A stretch of 64,000 bases of DNA from Rhodoferax antarcticus ANT.BR (GTDB lineage Bacteria > Pseudomonadota > Gammaproteobacteria > Burkholderiales > Burkholderiaceae_C). The translations under genes were made by a program, and so were the position numbers. The notes beneath the pieces are model-generated. The model did not search any database. It saw only the letters and a list, made by a program, of their open reading frames with translations, and was not told the origin of the DNA. Numbering within the stretch: the first letter of the stretch is position 1; every line of letters begins with the position of its first letter. Positions 46,712 through 56,736 of the stretch are shown here, one piece after another. The stretch lies in the NCBI RefSeq assembly GCF_001938565.1, contig NZ_MSYM01000007.1, forward strand, positions 186,001 to 250,000, in the 5' to 3' direction.

Positions 46712-48490
46712 TCAAGGGCGCACGAGGATGCGCCGGTTGGGCTCGTCGTCTGCCAAAACAGCTTGCGCCCAGGGTTTTAGCTTGCTGGTGTCTGAGCGCA
46801 ATATTTCCTGCTTGACCGCCAGAATCTGCGCCGGATGCATCGAGAAACTGCGCAAACCCATGCCCAGCAGGAGCTTGGTCATACTGATATCACCCGCCAT
46901 TTCGCCGCAGACACTCACCAGCTTGCCCTGAGCCTGTCCCTCGGCAATGGTGCTGGCCACCAGACGCAGCACGGCGGGGTGCAACGGGTCGTAGAGGTGG
47001 GCGACCGATTCGTCAGCACGGTCAATTGCCAGCGTGTACTGAATCAGGTCATTGGTGCCAATGGACAAAAAGTCGAAGTATTTCAAAAACACCTGTAGCG
47101 TCAACGCCGCTGCAGGAATCTCGATCATGGCGCCGATCTTCACCGGGCCATAAGCCAAACCGCGGTTGTCGAGCTGCACCCTAGCATGGTCAATCAGCGC
47201 CATGGTCTGGCGGATTTCACTGGCGTGCACCAGCATCGGAATCAGCAGATGAACTTGGCCATGCGCTGCAGCCCGCAAAATCGCACGCAATTGGGTCAGA
47301 AACATGGCCGGCTCTGACAGGCTCCAGCGAATCGCACGCAAACCCAGCGCCGGATTCAGGTAGCCGACATTGCGAGCGGTGTCGTCCAGCGGCTTGTCTG
47401 CGCCAATATCCACGGTACGTATGGTCACAGGCAAGCCCTGCATGCCTTCCACAGCACGCCGGTAGGCCTGGTACTGTTCATCTTCGTTGGGCAGCTTGCC
47501 GTGGCGGCCCATGAACAAAAATTCGCTGCGAAATAGCCCAACGCCTACCGCCCCAGCCCGGATGGCGCTGGCAGCGTCGTCAGGCATTTCGATATTTGCC
47601 AGAAGCTCCACTTTCTGCCCGTCCAGCGTGACCGCTGGTGTGTGTAACAGGCGCGCCAGCTTGCCACGTGCCAGCTCGTTTTGTCGCTGCTTGAAGCCGT
47701 ATTCGGCCAAAATTATCGGCGATGGATCAACCACCGCCACACCAGCCTCACCGTCCACAATGACCCAATCGTCCTGACGGATCAACTGGCTCGCCAGCCG
47801 CGCACCCACCACCGCGGGAATGTCCAGGCTGCGCGCAACGATGGCAGTATGCGAAGTTTTGCCACCGACACCAGTGATGAAGCCAGCAAATACGCTCTGC
47901 TTGAACTGCAACATGTCGGCTGGCGACAGGTCGTGCGCTACCAGAATCAGCGGCACGTCAATGGTGTCGTCGAGCAGCAGGTCCTGTTGGGAAGGCTTGC
48001 GCATGCCGCGCCCCAAGGGCTGGATCAGCGGCGAAGAAATACCCCGCATGGCACGTAGAACGCGCTCAGTAATCTGCTCGAGGTCAGACTTGCGCTCGCG
48101 CAGGTACTCGTCTTCCATCTCGTCAAACTGTCGACCCACTACTTCTAGTTGGCTGGTCAAGGCCCATTCGGCGTTGTAGAGGCGGTCTTTGATCCAGTGC
48201 TTGACGCCATGCGTCAACTGCTCGTCCTGCAATAGCATCAGGTGCACTTCCAGCAAGGCTGCGAGCTCATGCGGTGTGTCTTTGGGCCCCATTTGGACGA
48301 TGCTGGTCTGCAGCCGCTGGATTTCCGCAATGACTGCGTCACGCCCATCCCGTACCCGGTTGATCTCGGCCGACACTTGTGACGCCTCGATAAAGTAGTG
48401 CGCCACATCCAGCCGACTCGAAGCCACCAATACTGCGCGCCCAATGGCTATGCCCCGGGAAACCGGCAGGCCGTGAATGGAAAAAGTCAT
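46712..48490 (-). CDS. ptsI: PTS enzyme I (phosphoenolpyruvate-protein phosphotransferase)
   Basis: 592 residues. Active-site His in GGKTSHTAIVARSLDIPAVVG (in part), PEP-binding barrel GVGLFRSEFLFMGR, and the C-terminal motif LVSVCGEMAGD. Enzyme I passes phosphate from PEP to HPr. It is the last gene of an EIIA-HPr-EI set. No sugar-specific permease subunits are in the window, which fits a regulatory PTS. Confidence 0.96.
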   Translation of the reverse strand: MTFSIHGLPVSRGIAIGRAVLVASSRLDVAHYFIEASQVSAEINRVRDGRDAVIAEIQRLQTSIVQMGPKDTPHELAALLEVHLMLLQDEQLTHGVKHWIKDRLYNAEWALTSQLEVVGRQFDEMEDEYLRERKSDLEQITERVLRAMRGISSPLIQPLGRGMRKPSQQDLLLDDTIDVPLILVAHDLSPADMLQFKQSVFAGFITGVGGKTSHTAIVARSLDIPAVVGARLASQLIRQDDWVIVDGEAGVAVVDPSPIILAEYGFKQRQNELARGKLARLLHTPAVTLDGQKVELLANIEMPDDAASAIRAGAVGVGLFRSEFLFMGRHGKLPNEDEQYQAYRRAVEGMQGLPVTIRTVDIGADKPLDDTARNVGYLNPALGLRAIRWSLSEPAMFLTQLRAILRAAAHGQVHLLIPMLVHASEIRQTMALIDHARVQLDNRGLAYGPVKIGAMIEIPAAALTLQVFLKYFDFLSIGTNDLIQYTLAIDRADESVAHLYDPLHPAVLRLVASTIAEGQAQGKLVSVCGEMAGDISMTKLLLGMGLRSFSMHPAQILAVKQEILRSDTSKLKPWAQAVLADDEPNRRILVRP

Positions 48491-48510
48491 GGCTGTAAAA
48501 CCCAGATCAT

Positions 48511-48780
48511 TTACTCGCCTTCGCCGAATTTGTCGTTGATCAGGACCAGCAGCGCGTCCATGGCCTCCTGCTCGCGCTCACCACTGGTTTCTACCTGCAC
48601 CTGAGCCCCCATTCCGGCGGCCAGCATCATCACACCCATGATACTTTTGGCGTTGACGCGCCGCCCACCGCGCGCCATCCACACCTCACACGGAAAACTA
48701 CCAGCGAGCTTGGTCAGTCTGGCGGAAGCGCGGGCGTGCAGGCCCAACTTATTATTGATGGTTGTGGTCGCTTGGATCAT
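48511..48780 (-). CDS. ptsH: Phosphocarrier protein HPr
   Basis: 89 residues from MIQATTTINNKLGLHARA. The phosphorylated His15 lies in KLGLHARASAR, and the serine-46-like site is in NAKSIMGVMMLAAG. HPr relays phosphate between enzyme I and EIIA. Its start overlaps the end of the EIIA gene by about 29 bases; the alternative ATG or GTG three codons upstream is also possible. Confidence 0.95.
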   Translation of the reverse strand: MIQATTTINNKLGLHARASARLTKLAGSFPCEVWMARGGRRVNAKSIMGVMMLAAGMGAQVQVETSGEREQEAMDALLVLINDKFGEGE

Positions 48781-49195
48781 GAGGTTCACTTTTTTGATTC
48801 TGGGGTGCGGTGACCGCGACTAGCATCACTCCCTGCGTGCCACCCGCCAGCGCCCGCGCCACCAGCGCATCCATTGATTCATGCCGATAAGTCACAGCGC
48901 GCATCAACATGGGCACATTCACTCCAGCGATCAATCGGGTGCTGACGTCGTCAGCCAGTTTCTGCGCAATGTTGCAGGGCGTCGCGCCGAACACATCAGC
49001 GAGGATGAGGGTGCACGGGGTGCTGAGCATCGACATCGTCCACCGAGCTGCCTCCAGCGATTCCTCAGTGGGCATGTTTGGCTGAACGTCATACACCGTC
49101 AAGCCATTCGCTGAGTCAGGGAACACATGCAACACGCACTCGCGCAAAGCGCTCGCCAAAGGGGCATGCGCGATGATAAAAATGCCGTTATTCAT
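48752..49195 (-). CDS. PTS EIIA component, mannose family, stand-alone
   Basis: 147 residues beginning MNNGIFIIAHAPLASALRE; His10 in IIAHAPL is the phosphorylation site. Conserved LILADVFGATPCNIAQKL follows. In betaproteobacteria this soluble EIIA with HPr and EI has no sugar permease and is thought to be regulatory. The C-terminus is His/Asp-rich (HDPSDHNHQ). First gene of the three-gene set. Confidence 0.9.
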   Translation of the reverse strand: MNNGIFIIAHAPLASALRECVLHVFPDSANGLTVYDVQPNMPTEESLEAARWTMSMLSTPCTLILADVFGATPCNIAQKLADDVSTRLIAGVNVPMLMRAVTYRHESMDALVARALAGGTQGVMLVAVTAPQNQKSEPHDPSDHNHQ

Positions 49196-49294
49196 GCAGT
49201 CGCACTGTTACCCGTCGGGTCAAATGTGTCATGGAGTCGTGCCTTCAGGAAACCGTTGTGTCCCGATTATCACTTTGGACGGCTTGCCGCCGGT

Positions 49295-49874
49295 CTATTT
49301 CAAGGCGCCAAATACTTTTTGCAATAAAGCGCTGCCGGTACCCACCGGGTCGTGCCGGATTTTTTTCTCTTCCTCGCCAATCATGAAGTACAAGCCATCA
49401 AGAGCTTTACTTGTGACATAACTCTCAATGCTCACCGCTTCGCCCTTGATAAGCCCCATCCCTGCAGCCTTGCCGACGATCTGATTGTACTTTTCCGCTA
49501 GGTTGACTTTGGCGGTCGTCTTTGTGATCACTGGCAAAAATTTGACACCGAGAAGCGTGCGGGTCTTGTCGGAAAAAAACTGCGTGACCGAGATTTCCCC
49601 ACCGCGCAAAATATTTTTTGCATCCTGCACATTCATGGATTTAACAGCATTGACCAACATGTCTTTGGACAGCGGCACCGCGGCCTCTGCCGCCAGGTTG
49701 TCCAAGGGAGGCAACCGCAGCGCGCGCGCCCTTCTCCGGCGCTGCCCTCAGGCCTTGAGCAGCCTGCGTATTGGTCAGATCGTCGATTGACAAGGCATAG
49801 CCGGACCGATGCAATACCAAGCCCGAGCTGGCCAGTGCGGTAATCGACCAATACGTGAAAGACCTACGATCCAT
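49295..49874 (-). pseudogene. DUF4197 lipoprotein-like gene with an internal deletion and frame change
   Basis: The start MDRRSFTYWSITALAS (ATG at 49874) with a signal-like segment leads to ALSIDDLTNTQAAQGLRA and AAVASLGQ. The frame then changes, and the family continues in another frame as NLAAEAAVPLSKDMLVNAVK to GEEEKKIRHDPVGTGSALL. About 40 residues usual between these blocks are absent (junction near 49690-49700). The family is periplasmic and of unknown function. A short C-terminal protein could still be made. Confidence 0.78.
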
Positions 49875-49967
49875 AACCGAGCCCCGTAAAAGAATAGAGG
49901 CTGAGTGGTAACTGCCGGGGTGCAATGCCAGTTCTGATTGCAGCCCAGCGTTACGATAAGGCGTTAC

Positions 49968-50426
49968 TTATTTGGATTTGAAATCATCGTGGCACGACTT
50001 GCAGGTGCCACCGGCAGCATTCACCGCAACCTTAATTGCATCCAGATTACCCGTGTTCGCAGCGGCTGTGAGCTTGGTCATCTCAACCTGCATGTTGGAT
50101 GCGTAATCATCAAACTTTGCTTTGTTGGTCCAGATGCTGGCCTTGGCTTTCGTATCACCTTTATTGGTGCCTGGTCCAAAAGCGGCGAAAGGAAGTTTGC
50201 CCACGTACTCGGCTACAACTGCGCTCTCGGCGGCGACTTTCGCATCAAAAGGAATCTTGCCAGCAGCCATGCCAGCCACCTGACCAAAATGGTGTTGCAT
50301 CACGGTGAATGCGCCTTGGCGATATTCCACGGCGTCGGCAGGCTTGGCAAACTGCGCAGAGGCGGGAGCGACAAATGTCGCCGCGAGAGCACCTATGGCA
50401 AGGGCACGGGCGGTGATTTTTTTCAT
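49968..50426 (-). CDS. Cytochrome c' (class II)
   Basis: 152 residues. A signal peptide MKKITARALAIGALAATF ends near ASAQF, then a four-helix-bundle core with the C-terminal heme site CKSCHDDFKSK. Cytochrome c' binds NO and is thought to protect against nitrosative stress. It is divergent from a cytochrome b561 gene across 89 bases, a frequent pairing for b-type to c'-type electron transfer. Confidence 0.92.
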   Translation of the reverse strand: MKKITARALAIGALAATFVAPASAQFAKPADAVEYRQGAFTVMQHHFGQVAGMAAGKIPFDAKVAAESAVVAEYVGKLPFAAFGPGTNKGDTKAKASIWTNKAKFDDYASNMQVEMTKLTAAANTGNLDAIKVAVNAAGGTCKSCHDDFKSK

Positions 50427-50515
50427 GAAATTCCTTTGAAAGTTAAACTGTATGACACTGTTGGCAACGTGACTTTTCCAAGTCGATGCGCCAACAACAG
50501 TTCGAGGAGTTTACT

Positions 50516-51181
50516 ATGCTGCGCAAAATTCGCGTCTGGGACGCCCCCACACGCTTGTTTCATTGGTCGTTGACTGTTGCTGTGATCGCGCTGGTGATTA
50601 CTGCGAACCTTGGAGGTACTGCTATGGAGTGGCACTTCTGGCTAGGTTATGCGGTTTTAGCCCTGCTGTTGTTCAGACTGGTCTGGGGGGTATTGGGCGG
50701 TCATTGGTCGCGCTTCAGTGCCTTTGTGTATTCGCCAAAGGAGGTTGTTAACTATCTGCGTGGCAAGAGCATCCCGAAAGACCGGATCGGTCACAACCCG
50801 GTAGGCGCACTGTCGGTCTATGCCTTTTTGGTCATGCTGACGTTGCAAGGCTTTTCAGGCTTGTTTAGCGACGATGAAATCTTTACCACCGGTCCCTTCG
50901 CCCACCTCGTCTCGGGAGAATGGGTCTCAAACGCCACTTGGTACCATAAAGACATTGGACAATATATTCTGATGGCGCTTATCGCCCTGCACGTCACTGC
51001 GATCATGTTTTATTTGTTCAAGAAAAAGCAGAATCTAATCAAACCTATGCTTACCGGTGACAAGCTGCTTGATTTTCCAGCCCCTTCTTCTTCAGACAAG
51101 ACATCTGACCGAATCAAAGCCTTGGTTATCCTTGCAATCAGCGCTGGGATCATTGTCGGCGCGCTGCAATGGTTTGGCTAA
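50516..51181 (+). CDS. Cytochrome b561-type membrane protein
   Basis: 221 residues from MLRKIRVWDAPTRLFHWSL; GAGGAG lies 6 bases upstream. Four membrane segments with heme-ligand histidines in RLFHWSLTVAV, MEWHFWLGYAV, WYHKDIGQYI and LHVTAIMFYLF. The family moves electrons from quinones to periplasmic acceptors, here probably cytochrome c'. It is followed by a strong terminator. Confidence 0.9.
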   Translation: MLRKIRVWDAPTRLFHWSLTVAVIALVITANLGGTAMEWHFWLGYAVLALLLFRLVWGVLGGHWSRFSAFVYSPKEVVNYLRGKSIPKDRIGHNPVGALSVYAFLVMLTLQGFSGLFSDDEIFTTGPFAHLVSGEWVSNATWYHKDIGQYILMALIALHVTAIMFYLFKKKQNLIKPMLTGDKLLDFPAPSSSDKTSDRIKALVILAISAGIIVGALQWFG

Positions 51182-51244
51182 ACGCGAAGTGGGAAACGTA
51201 CACCTGTAAATAGGCATGAGTTCCACTCAGCTTCAGAAATGACT

Positions 51245-51271
51245 AAAGGCCCAACTAGTGGGCCTTTTTTT
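51245..51271. terminator. Strong intrinsic terminator between cytochrome b561 and rpsQ (bidirectional)
   Basis: AAAGGCCCA (51245-51253) pairs with TGGGCCTTT (51259-51267), 9 bp with a 5-base loop, followed by a T tract to 51271 on the plus strand. It ends the cytochrome b561 transcript. Read on the minus strand the stem ends in TTT and AGTCATTT, so it may also end the S10 transcript after rpsQ. This separates the S10 half from what follows. Confidence 0.85.
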
Positions 51272-51319
51272 GTATCAACCAAGTCCAGCGACGAATCGCC
51301 CAACCCCGCAAGCTGGCGC

Positions 51320-51589
51320 TTAAACCAGCGCTGCTTTTTGCACCAGGCGTGTTGCCACCCAGTTTTTTGTCTTAGAAATTGGACGACTTTCAGTGATTTC
51401 GATCATGTCGCCCAACTTGAACTCGCACTTTTCGTCATGTGCGTGGTACTTGCTGGACTTGCCAACAATCTTGCCATACAACTCATGTTTTACCCGACGC
51501 TCAATCAGCACGGTTACCGTCTTGGCACGTTTGTCACTGACCACCTTGCCGATCAAAGTGCGCTTGAGGGATTTTTTAGCTTCCGTCAT
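51320..51589 (-). CDS. rpsQ: 30S ribosomal protein S17; last gene of the S10 operon
   Basis: 89 residues: [20 protein letters not shown], then [19 protein letters not shown]17 binds the 5' domain of 16S rRNA. In most proteobacteria rplN follows within tens of bases. Here a terminator and 43.8 kb of unrelated genes follow. It is 10 bases after rpmC. Confidence 0.98.
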   Translation of the reverse strand: MTEAKKSLKRTLIGKVVSDKRAKTVTVLIERRVKHELYGKIVGKSSKYHAHDEKCEFKLGDMIEITESRPISKTKNWVATRLVQKAALV

Positions 51590-51599
51590 TTATCGCTCC

Positions 51600-51806
51600 T
51601 TATTTGGCGGATGAGTCAGCCGCGAGCTTTTCAACCAAGATGGTTTTAGCTCGGGCGATGTCACGACGCGCAGTGCGGATCGTGGCCGTGTTGGTGAGTT
51701 GTTGCGTCGCCTTCTGCATGCGAAGACCAAAGTGCGCTCTTTGCAGCTCTTTGACTTCAGCTTTCAAACCCGCAACGTCTTTTTGCCGTAATTCAGTCGT
51801 TTTCAT
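51600..51806 (-). CDS. rpmC: 50S ribosomal protein L29
   Basis: 68 residues beginning [18 protein letters not shown]; two-helix L29 fold with [20 protein letters not shown]29 lies at the exit tunnel next to L23. Standard position between rplP and rpsQ. Confidence 0.97.
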   Translation of the reverse strand: MKTTELRQKDVAGLKAEVKELQRAHFGLRMQKATQQLTNTATIRTARRDIARAKTILVEKLAADSSAK

Positions 51807-51821
51807 ATCATTTTCTCCTGA

Positions 51822-52238
51822 TCACTGACCAATCATGCGGGTCACAAAAGTGGTGCGCAAAGGCAGCTTGGCAGCCGCCAAACGAAACGCTTCACGGGCC
51901 AACTCTTCAGTCACACCGACGATTTCAAAGACAATCTTTCCAGGCTGAATTTCAGCCACGTAGTACTCTGGGTTGCCTTTGCCGTTACCCATTCGCACTT
52001 CAGCAGGCTTTTGAGAGATCGGCTTGTCGGGAAAGACCCGAATCCAGATACGACCACCGCGCTTGACGTGCCGGGAAATGGCGCGACGTGCGGCTTCGAT
52101 TTGGCGCGCAGTCAAGCGACCACGATCAGTACATTTCAGACCGAAATCACCAAATGCTACCGAACTGCCTCGGGTCGCGATACCGGTGTTACGGCCTTTT
52201 TGCTCTTTGCGGTACTTGCGACGAGCGGGTTGCAACAT
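51822..52238 (-). CDS. rplP: 50S ribosomal protein L16
   Basis: 138 residues beginning [18 protein letters not shown]16 lies near the A-site tRNA and is needed for peptidyl-transferase activity. Conserved [20 protein letters not shown] and [14 protein letters not shown]. It begins 2 bases after rpsC. Confidence 0.98.
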   Translation of the reverse strand: MLQPARRKYRKEQKGRNTGIATRGSSVAFGDFGLKCTDRGRLTARQIEAARRAISRHVKRGGRIWIRVFPDKPISQKPAEVRMGNGKGNPEYYVAEIQPGKIVFEIVGVTEELAREAFRLAAAKLPLRTTFVTRMIGQ

Positions 52239-52240
52239 AG

Positions 52241-53131
52241 TTATTCTCCTTTACCGTCGGCTGCTGCAGCGGCTGGCGCGGCTACCTTGCGGACGCGCTG
52301 AACGGTGGGTTTGTTGGCGTCAGCACCTATGGCTTCTGCGGGTTTGTCACTGCCATCTGCCGGCGCCGCGTTTGCACCCATCGGGCGACGGACGCCACGT
52401 GGTGCAGGACGGTCACTGCTTGGACGGCGGTCATCACGACGCGGACCACGTGGACGGCGCTCATCATCGGAACGCGGGCTCTCGACAGCGGGGAGGTCAT
52501 TGCGACCCAAGGTATCACCCTTATAAACCCAGACTTTCACGCCGATCACGCCATAGGTCGTTTTGGCTTCAGAAGTACCGTAGTCAATGTCTGCGCGCAG
52601 AGTGTGAAGCGGCACGCGACCTTCGCGGTACCATTCACAACGAGCGATCTCGATGCCGTTCAGGCGGCCAGACGACATGATTTTGATGCCCAACGCACCC
52701 AAGCGCATGGCATTTTGCATGGCACGCTTCATGGCACGACGGAACATGATCCGTTTTTCGAGCTGTTGGGTGATTGAGTCGGCAATCAACTTGGCGTCGG
52801 TTTCCGGCTTACGCACTTCCTCGATGTTGACTGCCACGGGCACGCCCAGTTGGCGGCCAAGTTCACGTTTCAGATTCTCAATGTCTTCGCCTTTTTTGCC
52901 GATCACCACACCCGGACGTGCCGAGTAAATGGTGATGCGTGCGTTCTTGGCAGGACGCTCGATCAGAACGCGCGAAACGGAAGCGTTCTTCAGTTTGGCT
53001 TTCAGGTACTCGCGTACCTTGATGTCTTCAGCCAGCATACCCGCGAAATCGCGGTCATTAGCGTACCAGCGCGAAGACCAATTGCGGCTAACCGACAGCC
53101 GAAAGCCTGTTGGATGGATTTTTTGTCCCAT
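52241..53131 (-). CDS. rpsC: 30S ribosomal protein S3 with a long basic C-terminal extension
   Basis: 296 residues from [14 protein letters not shown]; an in-frame start nine codons upstream was rejected. The N-terminal KH domain ([20 protein letters not shown]) and the S3 C-terminal fold ([17 protein letters not shown]) are normal. About 75 extra residues follow, rich in Arg, Pro, Asp and Ala ([17 protein letters not shown]). E. coli S3 has 233 residues. The tail may be disordered and lie near the mRNA entry. Confidence 0.97.
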   Translation of the reverse strand: MGQKIHPTGFRLSVSRNWSSRWYANDRDFAGMLAEDIKVREYLKAKLKNASVSRVLIERPAKNARITIYSARPGVVIGKKGEDIENLKRELGRQLGVPVAVNIEEVRKPETDAKLIADSITQQLEKRIMFRRAMKRAMQNAMRLGALGIKIMSSGRLNGIEIARCEWYREGRVPLHTLRADIDYGTSEAKTTYGVIGVKVWVYKGDTLGRNDLPAVESPRSDDERRPRGPRRDDRRPSSDRPAPRGVRRPMGANAAPADGSDKPAEAIGADANKPTVQRVRKVAAPAAAAADGKGE

Positions 53132-53147
53132 AACTTTCTGGCCTCTT

Positions 53148-53477
53148 TCAGTTTCCAACCGTCACGTACACATGGCACGTGGGTTTTCTGATTTGGTTGC
53201 CGCGGCCTTTTGCGCGGGCCGTAAATCGCCTCAGCGAAGCACCTTGCTCGACGTAGATGGTTTTCACCTTCAACTCGTCGATATCAGCGCCGTCATTATG
53301 CTCAGCGTTTGCAATCGCAGACTCCAGAACCTTCTTGATGATCACAGCAGCTTTTTTCTGCGTGAACTGCAAGATGTTCAGAGCTTGATCCACTTTTTTG
53401 CCTCGAATCAAATCCGCGACTAAACGGCCTTTGTCAACTGACAAACGAACGCCACGAAGGGTTGCACGTGTTTCCAT
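53148..53477 (-). CDS. rplV: 50S ribosomal protein L22
   Basis: 109 residues from [18 protein letters not shown]. The ATG at 53477 is preferred over a GTG two codons upstream because AAGGAGG is spaced correctly for it. L22 lines the exit tunnel; the tip loop region carries [18 protein letters not shown]. Standard order rpsS-rplV-rpsC. Confidence 0.97.
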   Translation of the reverse strand: METRATLRGVRLSVDKGRLVADLIRGKKVDQALNILQFTQKKAAVIIKKVLESAIANAEHNDGADIDELKVKTIYVEQGASLRRFTARAKGRGNQIRKPTCHVYVTVGN

Positions 53478-53487
53478 GGTCACCTCC

Positions 53488-53766
53488 TTATTTTCTCTGG
53501 ACTTTTTTGTCCGCAGGGTGGCCCTTGAAAGTACGGGTCAGAGCGAACTCACCCAACTTATGGCCGACCATTTGGTCAGTGATATACACAGGCACATGCT
53601 GTTTGCCATTGTGCACAGCAATGGTCAGGCCGATGAAATCCGGCAAAACCATAGAGCGACGCGACCAAGTCTTGATCGGCTTTTTGTCTTTGGTTGCCAC
53701 TACCTTTTCGGCTTTGGCTACCAAGTGATGGTCAACAAATGGACCTTTTTTGAGAGAACGAGTCAT
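53488..53766 (-). CDS. rpsS: 30S ribosomal protein S19
   Basis: 92 residues beginning [18 protein letters not shown]. Conserved [20 protein letters not shown] and [18 protein letters not shown]19 pairs with S13 in the 30S head. Lies between rplB and rplV. Confidence 0.98.
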   Translation of the reverse strand: MTRSLKKGPFVDHHLVAKAEKVVATKDKKPIKTWSRRSMVLPDFIGLTIAVHNGKQHVPVYITDQMVGHKLGEFALTRTFKGHPADKKVQRK

Positions 53767-53776
53767 TGCCTACCCC

Positions 53777-54601
53777 TTACTTCTTGCGACGCGACACGAT
53801 CATGACCTGCGTGCGCTTGTTGTTTCGGGTACGGTAACCCTTGGTCAGATTACCCCAAGGGTCGACTGGATGACGGCCTTCTCCGGTCTTGCCTTCTCCG
53901 CCACCGTGCGGGTGATCCACCGGATTCATCACCACACCGCGAACGGTCGGACGAATACCCATCCAGCGTTTGACACCAGCTTTACCAAGTTGGCGCAAAC
54001 TGTGCTCTTCGTTAGCGACTTGACCCAGAGTTGCACGGCATTCGATGTGGATCTTACGAACCTCACCAGAACGCAAGCGAATCTGAGCGTAAGTACCTTC
54101 GCGTGCCAGCAAGGTAGCCGATGCACCCGCCGACCGAACCACTTGAGCACCTTTGCCAACCTGCAATTCGATGCAATGCACCACTGAACCCACAGGAATA
54201 TTGCGAATCGGCAAGGTATTGCCAACACGAATCGGCGCTTCAGCACCGCTCATGATGGAGCCGCCGACTTCGAGACCGCGAGGCGCAATGATGTAGCGAC
54301 GCTCACCGTCTGCATAGCAAACCAACGCAAGGTGCGCAGACCTGTTGGGGTCGTACTCGATGCGCTCAACCTTGGCAGCGATGCCATCCTTGTTGCGCAA
54401 AAAATCGACAACGCGGTAATGATGCTTGTGACCACCGCCTTTATGGCGAGTGGTGATGTGGCCGTTGTTATTACGACCAGCGTGCTGGAACTGAGGCTCC
54501 AACAAAGCAGCGTGCGGCGCACCTTTGTGCAGGTGATTACGCGAGATCTTCACCGCGCCACGGCGGCCGGGTGAAGTGGGTTTCATTTTGATAACAGCCA
54601 T
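53777..54601 (-). CDS. rplB: 50S ribosomal protein L2
   Basis: 274 residues. Peptidyl-transferase-linked protein with the conserved [18 protein letters not shown] near the C-terminus, containing the key histidine. The RNA-binding core [19 protein letters not shown] is intact. It starts 2 bases after rplW. Confidence 0.98.
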   Translation of the reverse strand: MAVIKMKPTSPGRRGAVKISRNHLHKGAPHAALLEPQFQHAGRNNNGHITTRHKGGGHKHHYRVVDFLRNKDGIAAKVERIEYDPNRSAHLALVCYADGERRYIIAPRGLEVGGSIMSGAEAPIRVGNTLPIRNIPVGSVVHCIELQVGKGAQVVRSAGASATLLAREGTYAQIRLRSGEVRKIHIECRATLGQVANEEHSLRQLGKAGVKRWMGIRPTVRGVVMNPVDHPHGGGEGKTGEGRHPVDPWGNLTKGYRTRNNKRTQVMIVSRRKK

Positions 54602-54603
54602 GA

Positions 54604-54933
54604 TTACGCAGCCTCCCCACCAAGGTTCAGTTCTTGACCAGGCTTGAGCATCACATAGGCTTTGCGAACGTTGTCACGCCGACCCACGGATTTGCCAAAA
54701 CGCTTGGTCTTGCCCTTGGTGTTCACCACAGAAACGCCCCTGACTTCAACCTTGAACATCAATTCCACTGCGGCCTTGATCTCATACTTGGTTGCGTCTT
54801 GAAGCACCTTGAAGGTCACTGCGTTGCTCTTTTCAGCAACCATCGTGGCCTTTTCAGACACGATAGGAGCGACTAGAACCTGCATCAAACGGCCCTCATC
54901 GAATTTTTGATTGGGTTTATTAGCATGGCTCAT
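54604..54933 (-). CDS. rplW: 50S ribosomal protein L23
   Basis: 109 residues. The L23 core [20 protein letters not shown] is preceded by about 16 extra residues. L23 docks trigger factor and SRP at the exit tunnel. Its start overlaps the rplD stop by 4 bases (ATGA), so the two are coupled. Confidence 0.97.
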   Translation of the reverse strand: MSHANKPNQKFDEGRLMQVLVAPIVSEKATMVAEKSNAVTFKVLQDATKYEIKAAVELMFKVEVRGVSVVNTKGKTKRFGKSVGRRDNVRKAYVMLKPGQELNLGGEAA

Positions 54934-55550
54934 GCGAACATCTCCTGCAGTTTACCCATAGCCGCCTTGGTGACCAAAACCTTGCGGTAGTGAACAAGAG
55001 ATACCGGGTCAGCATAGCGAGGCTCAACCACCAGCACATTCACCAGATTACGCGACGCCAGGTAAAGGTTTTCATCCACTTCGTCAGCAATCACCAGCAC
55101 CGAGGCAAGGTTCATCGCTTTAAACTTTGCTGCCAGCGCTTTGGTCTTGGGTGACTCAACCGTCAGAGAATCAACCACCGCGAGACGGCCTTCACGGGCC
55201 AACTGCGAGAGTATGGCCGCCATACCAGCGCGGTACATCTTTTTATTGATTTTTTGAGTGAAATTTTCGTCAGGCATGTTCGGGAAAATTCGACCACCGC
55301 CACGCCACAACGGAGAAGACGTCATACCGGCGCGGGCACGACCGGTTCCCTTTTGCTTAAAAGGCTTCTTGGTCGAGTGGTGAACCTGCTCACGGTCTTT
55401 CTGAGCACGCGTACCTTGCCGGGCATTTGCCTGGAAGGCAACCACAACTTGGTGAACCAGATCTTCGTTGTAGGCACGACCAAACACTGCGTCAGGCACG
55501 TCCATCGTAGAAGCCACTTGCCCTTGATCATTCAGGAGTTCGAGCTGCAT
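54930..55550 (-). CDS. rplD: 50S ribosomal protein L4
   Basis: 206 residues, the normal length. The extended loop [20 protein letters not shown] and [12 protein letters not shown] is intact. In E. coli L4 also represses the S10 operon at its leader. The start overlaps the rplC stop (TGATG). Confidence 0.98.
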   Translation of the reverse strand: MQLELLNDQGQVASTMDVPDAVFGRAYNEDLVHQVVVAFQANARQGTRAQKDREQVHHSTKKPFKQKGTGRARAGMTSSPLWRGGGRIFPNMPDENFTQKINKKMYRAGMAAILSQLAREGRLAVVDSLTVESPKTKALAAKFKAMNLASVLVIADEVDENLYLASRNLVNVLVVEPRYADPVSLVHYRKVLVTKAAMGKLQEMFA

Positions 55551-56230
55551 CAGTTCGCTCCTTTCACATCAGCGGATTTTGCCTTGACGGCCGGACGTAC
55601 GGTCACAAACCCACCCGCAGAGCCAGGGACAGCACCCTTGATCATCAGCAATTGGCGCGCTTCGTCGATGCGGACGATATCGAGGTTTTGCGTTGTGACC
55701 AGATCATCACCCAGATGACCTGTCATGCGCTTACCAGGAAAAACACGACCCGGATCTTGCGCCATACCGATAGAGCCGGGCACATTGTGCGAACGGCTGT
55801 TACCGTGCGAGGCACGTTGCGAACTCATGTGGTGACGCTTGATGGTACCGGCGAAGCCTTTACCGATCGTGGTACCTTGAATGTCGACTTTTTGACCTGC
55901 AGCAAATACCGACGAGGCGGGCACAACAGCGCCCGCCTGATAGGACGCCGCAGTTTGTGGCGCCACGCGGAATTCGCGGATCAATTCACCGGCTTCAACA
56001 CCTGCTTTGGCGAGGTGCCCAGCGGTTGGCTTATTGACACGAGACGCTTTTCTCGCACCAAATGTCACTTGCAAAGCAACATAGCCATCGTTCTCTTGGG
56101 TTTTGACTTGAGTCACTCGGTTGTTAGATACATCGATCACAGTGACAGGAATCGCGCTCCCGTCGTCTGTAAACAGACGCATCATGCCAACCTTGCGACC
56201 AAGCAATCCAAAGTGATTGCTCAGACTCAT
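55550..56230 (-). CDS. rplC: 50S ribosomal protein L3
   Basis: 226 residues from [16 protein letters not shown]; an upstream in-frame extension of 10 codons was rejected, and GGAG precedes the chosen start. The peptidyl-transferase-reaching loop reads [20 protein letters not shown] and [15 protein letters not shown]. It starts 179 bases after rpsJ, a longer spacer than usual. Confidence 0.97.
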   Translation of the reverse strand: MSLSNHFGLLGRKVGMMRLFTDDGSAIPVTVIDVSNNRVTQVKTQENDGYVALQVTFGARKASRVNKPTAGHLAKAGVEAGELIREFRVAPQTAASYQAGAVVPASSVFAAGQKVDIQGTTIGKGFAGTIKRHHMSSQRASHGNSRSHNVPGSIGMAQDPGRVFPGKRMTGHLGDDLVTTQNLDIVRIDEARQLLMIKGAVPGSAGGFVTVRPAVKAKSADVKGAN

Positions 56231-56409
56231 TGTTTTCTCCATTACCTTCACCAGCATCACTTCAATTGGCGAGGCTGTTTGGATGTGAAAGAGGGTTAAT
56301 AAAACTCTGCAAGAAAAACTCTTTACAGAGCCAGCTTGCAGAACCGACGATTATATGCTCCGATTGCTTCTTATCACAAGCGAAACTTAGGCATCGGCCT
56401 GCCAAATGC

Positions 56410-56724
56410 TTACTGCAATTTAATTTCGACGTCCACGCCTGCTGGCAGATCAAGCTTCATCAGCGCATCAACGGTCTTGTCTGTCGGATCGACGATGTCC
56501 ATCAAACGCTGGTGTGTGCGGATCTCAAACTGGTCACGACTGGTTTTGTTGACGTGTGGTGAACGCAGAATATCAAAACGCTTCATGCGTGTCGGCAAAG
56601 GCACAGGGCCTTTGACGATGGCGCCGGTGCGTTTAGCAGTGTCTACGATCTCTGCCGCAGACTGGTCGATCAGCTTGTAATCGAACGCCTTCAGGCGAAT
56701 ACGGATTTTTTGTTTAGTTGCCAT
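56410..56724 (-). CDS. rpsJ: 30S ribosomal protein S10
   Basis: 104 residues beginning [20 protein letters not shown]10 is both a ribosomal protein and NusE, a transcription antitermination factor. Conserved [21 protein letters not shown]. It is only 12 bases after tuf, so str and S10 genes may be one transcript; no separate S10 promoter was identified. Confidence 0.98.
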   Translation of the reverse strand: MATKQKIRIRLKAFDYKLIDQSAAEIVDTAKRTGAIVKGPVPLPTRMKRFDILRSPHVNKTSRDQFEIRTHQRLMDIVDPTDKTVDALMKLDLPAGVDVEIKLQ

Positions 56725-56736
56725 GATGTTCCCTGT

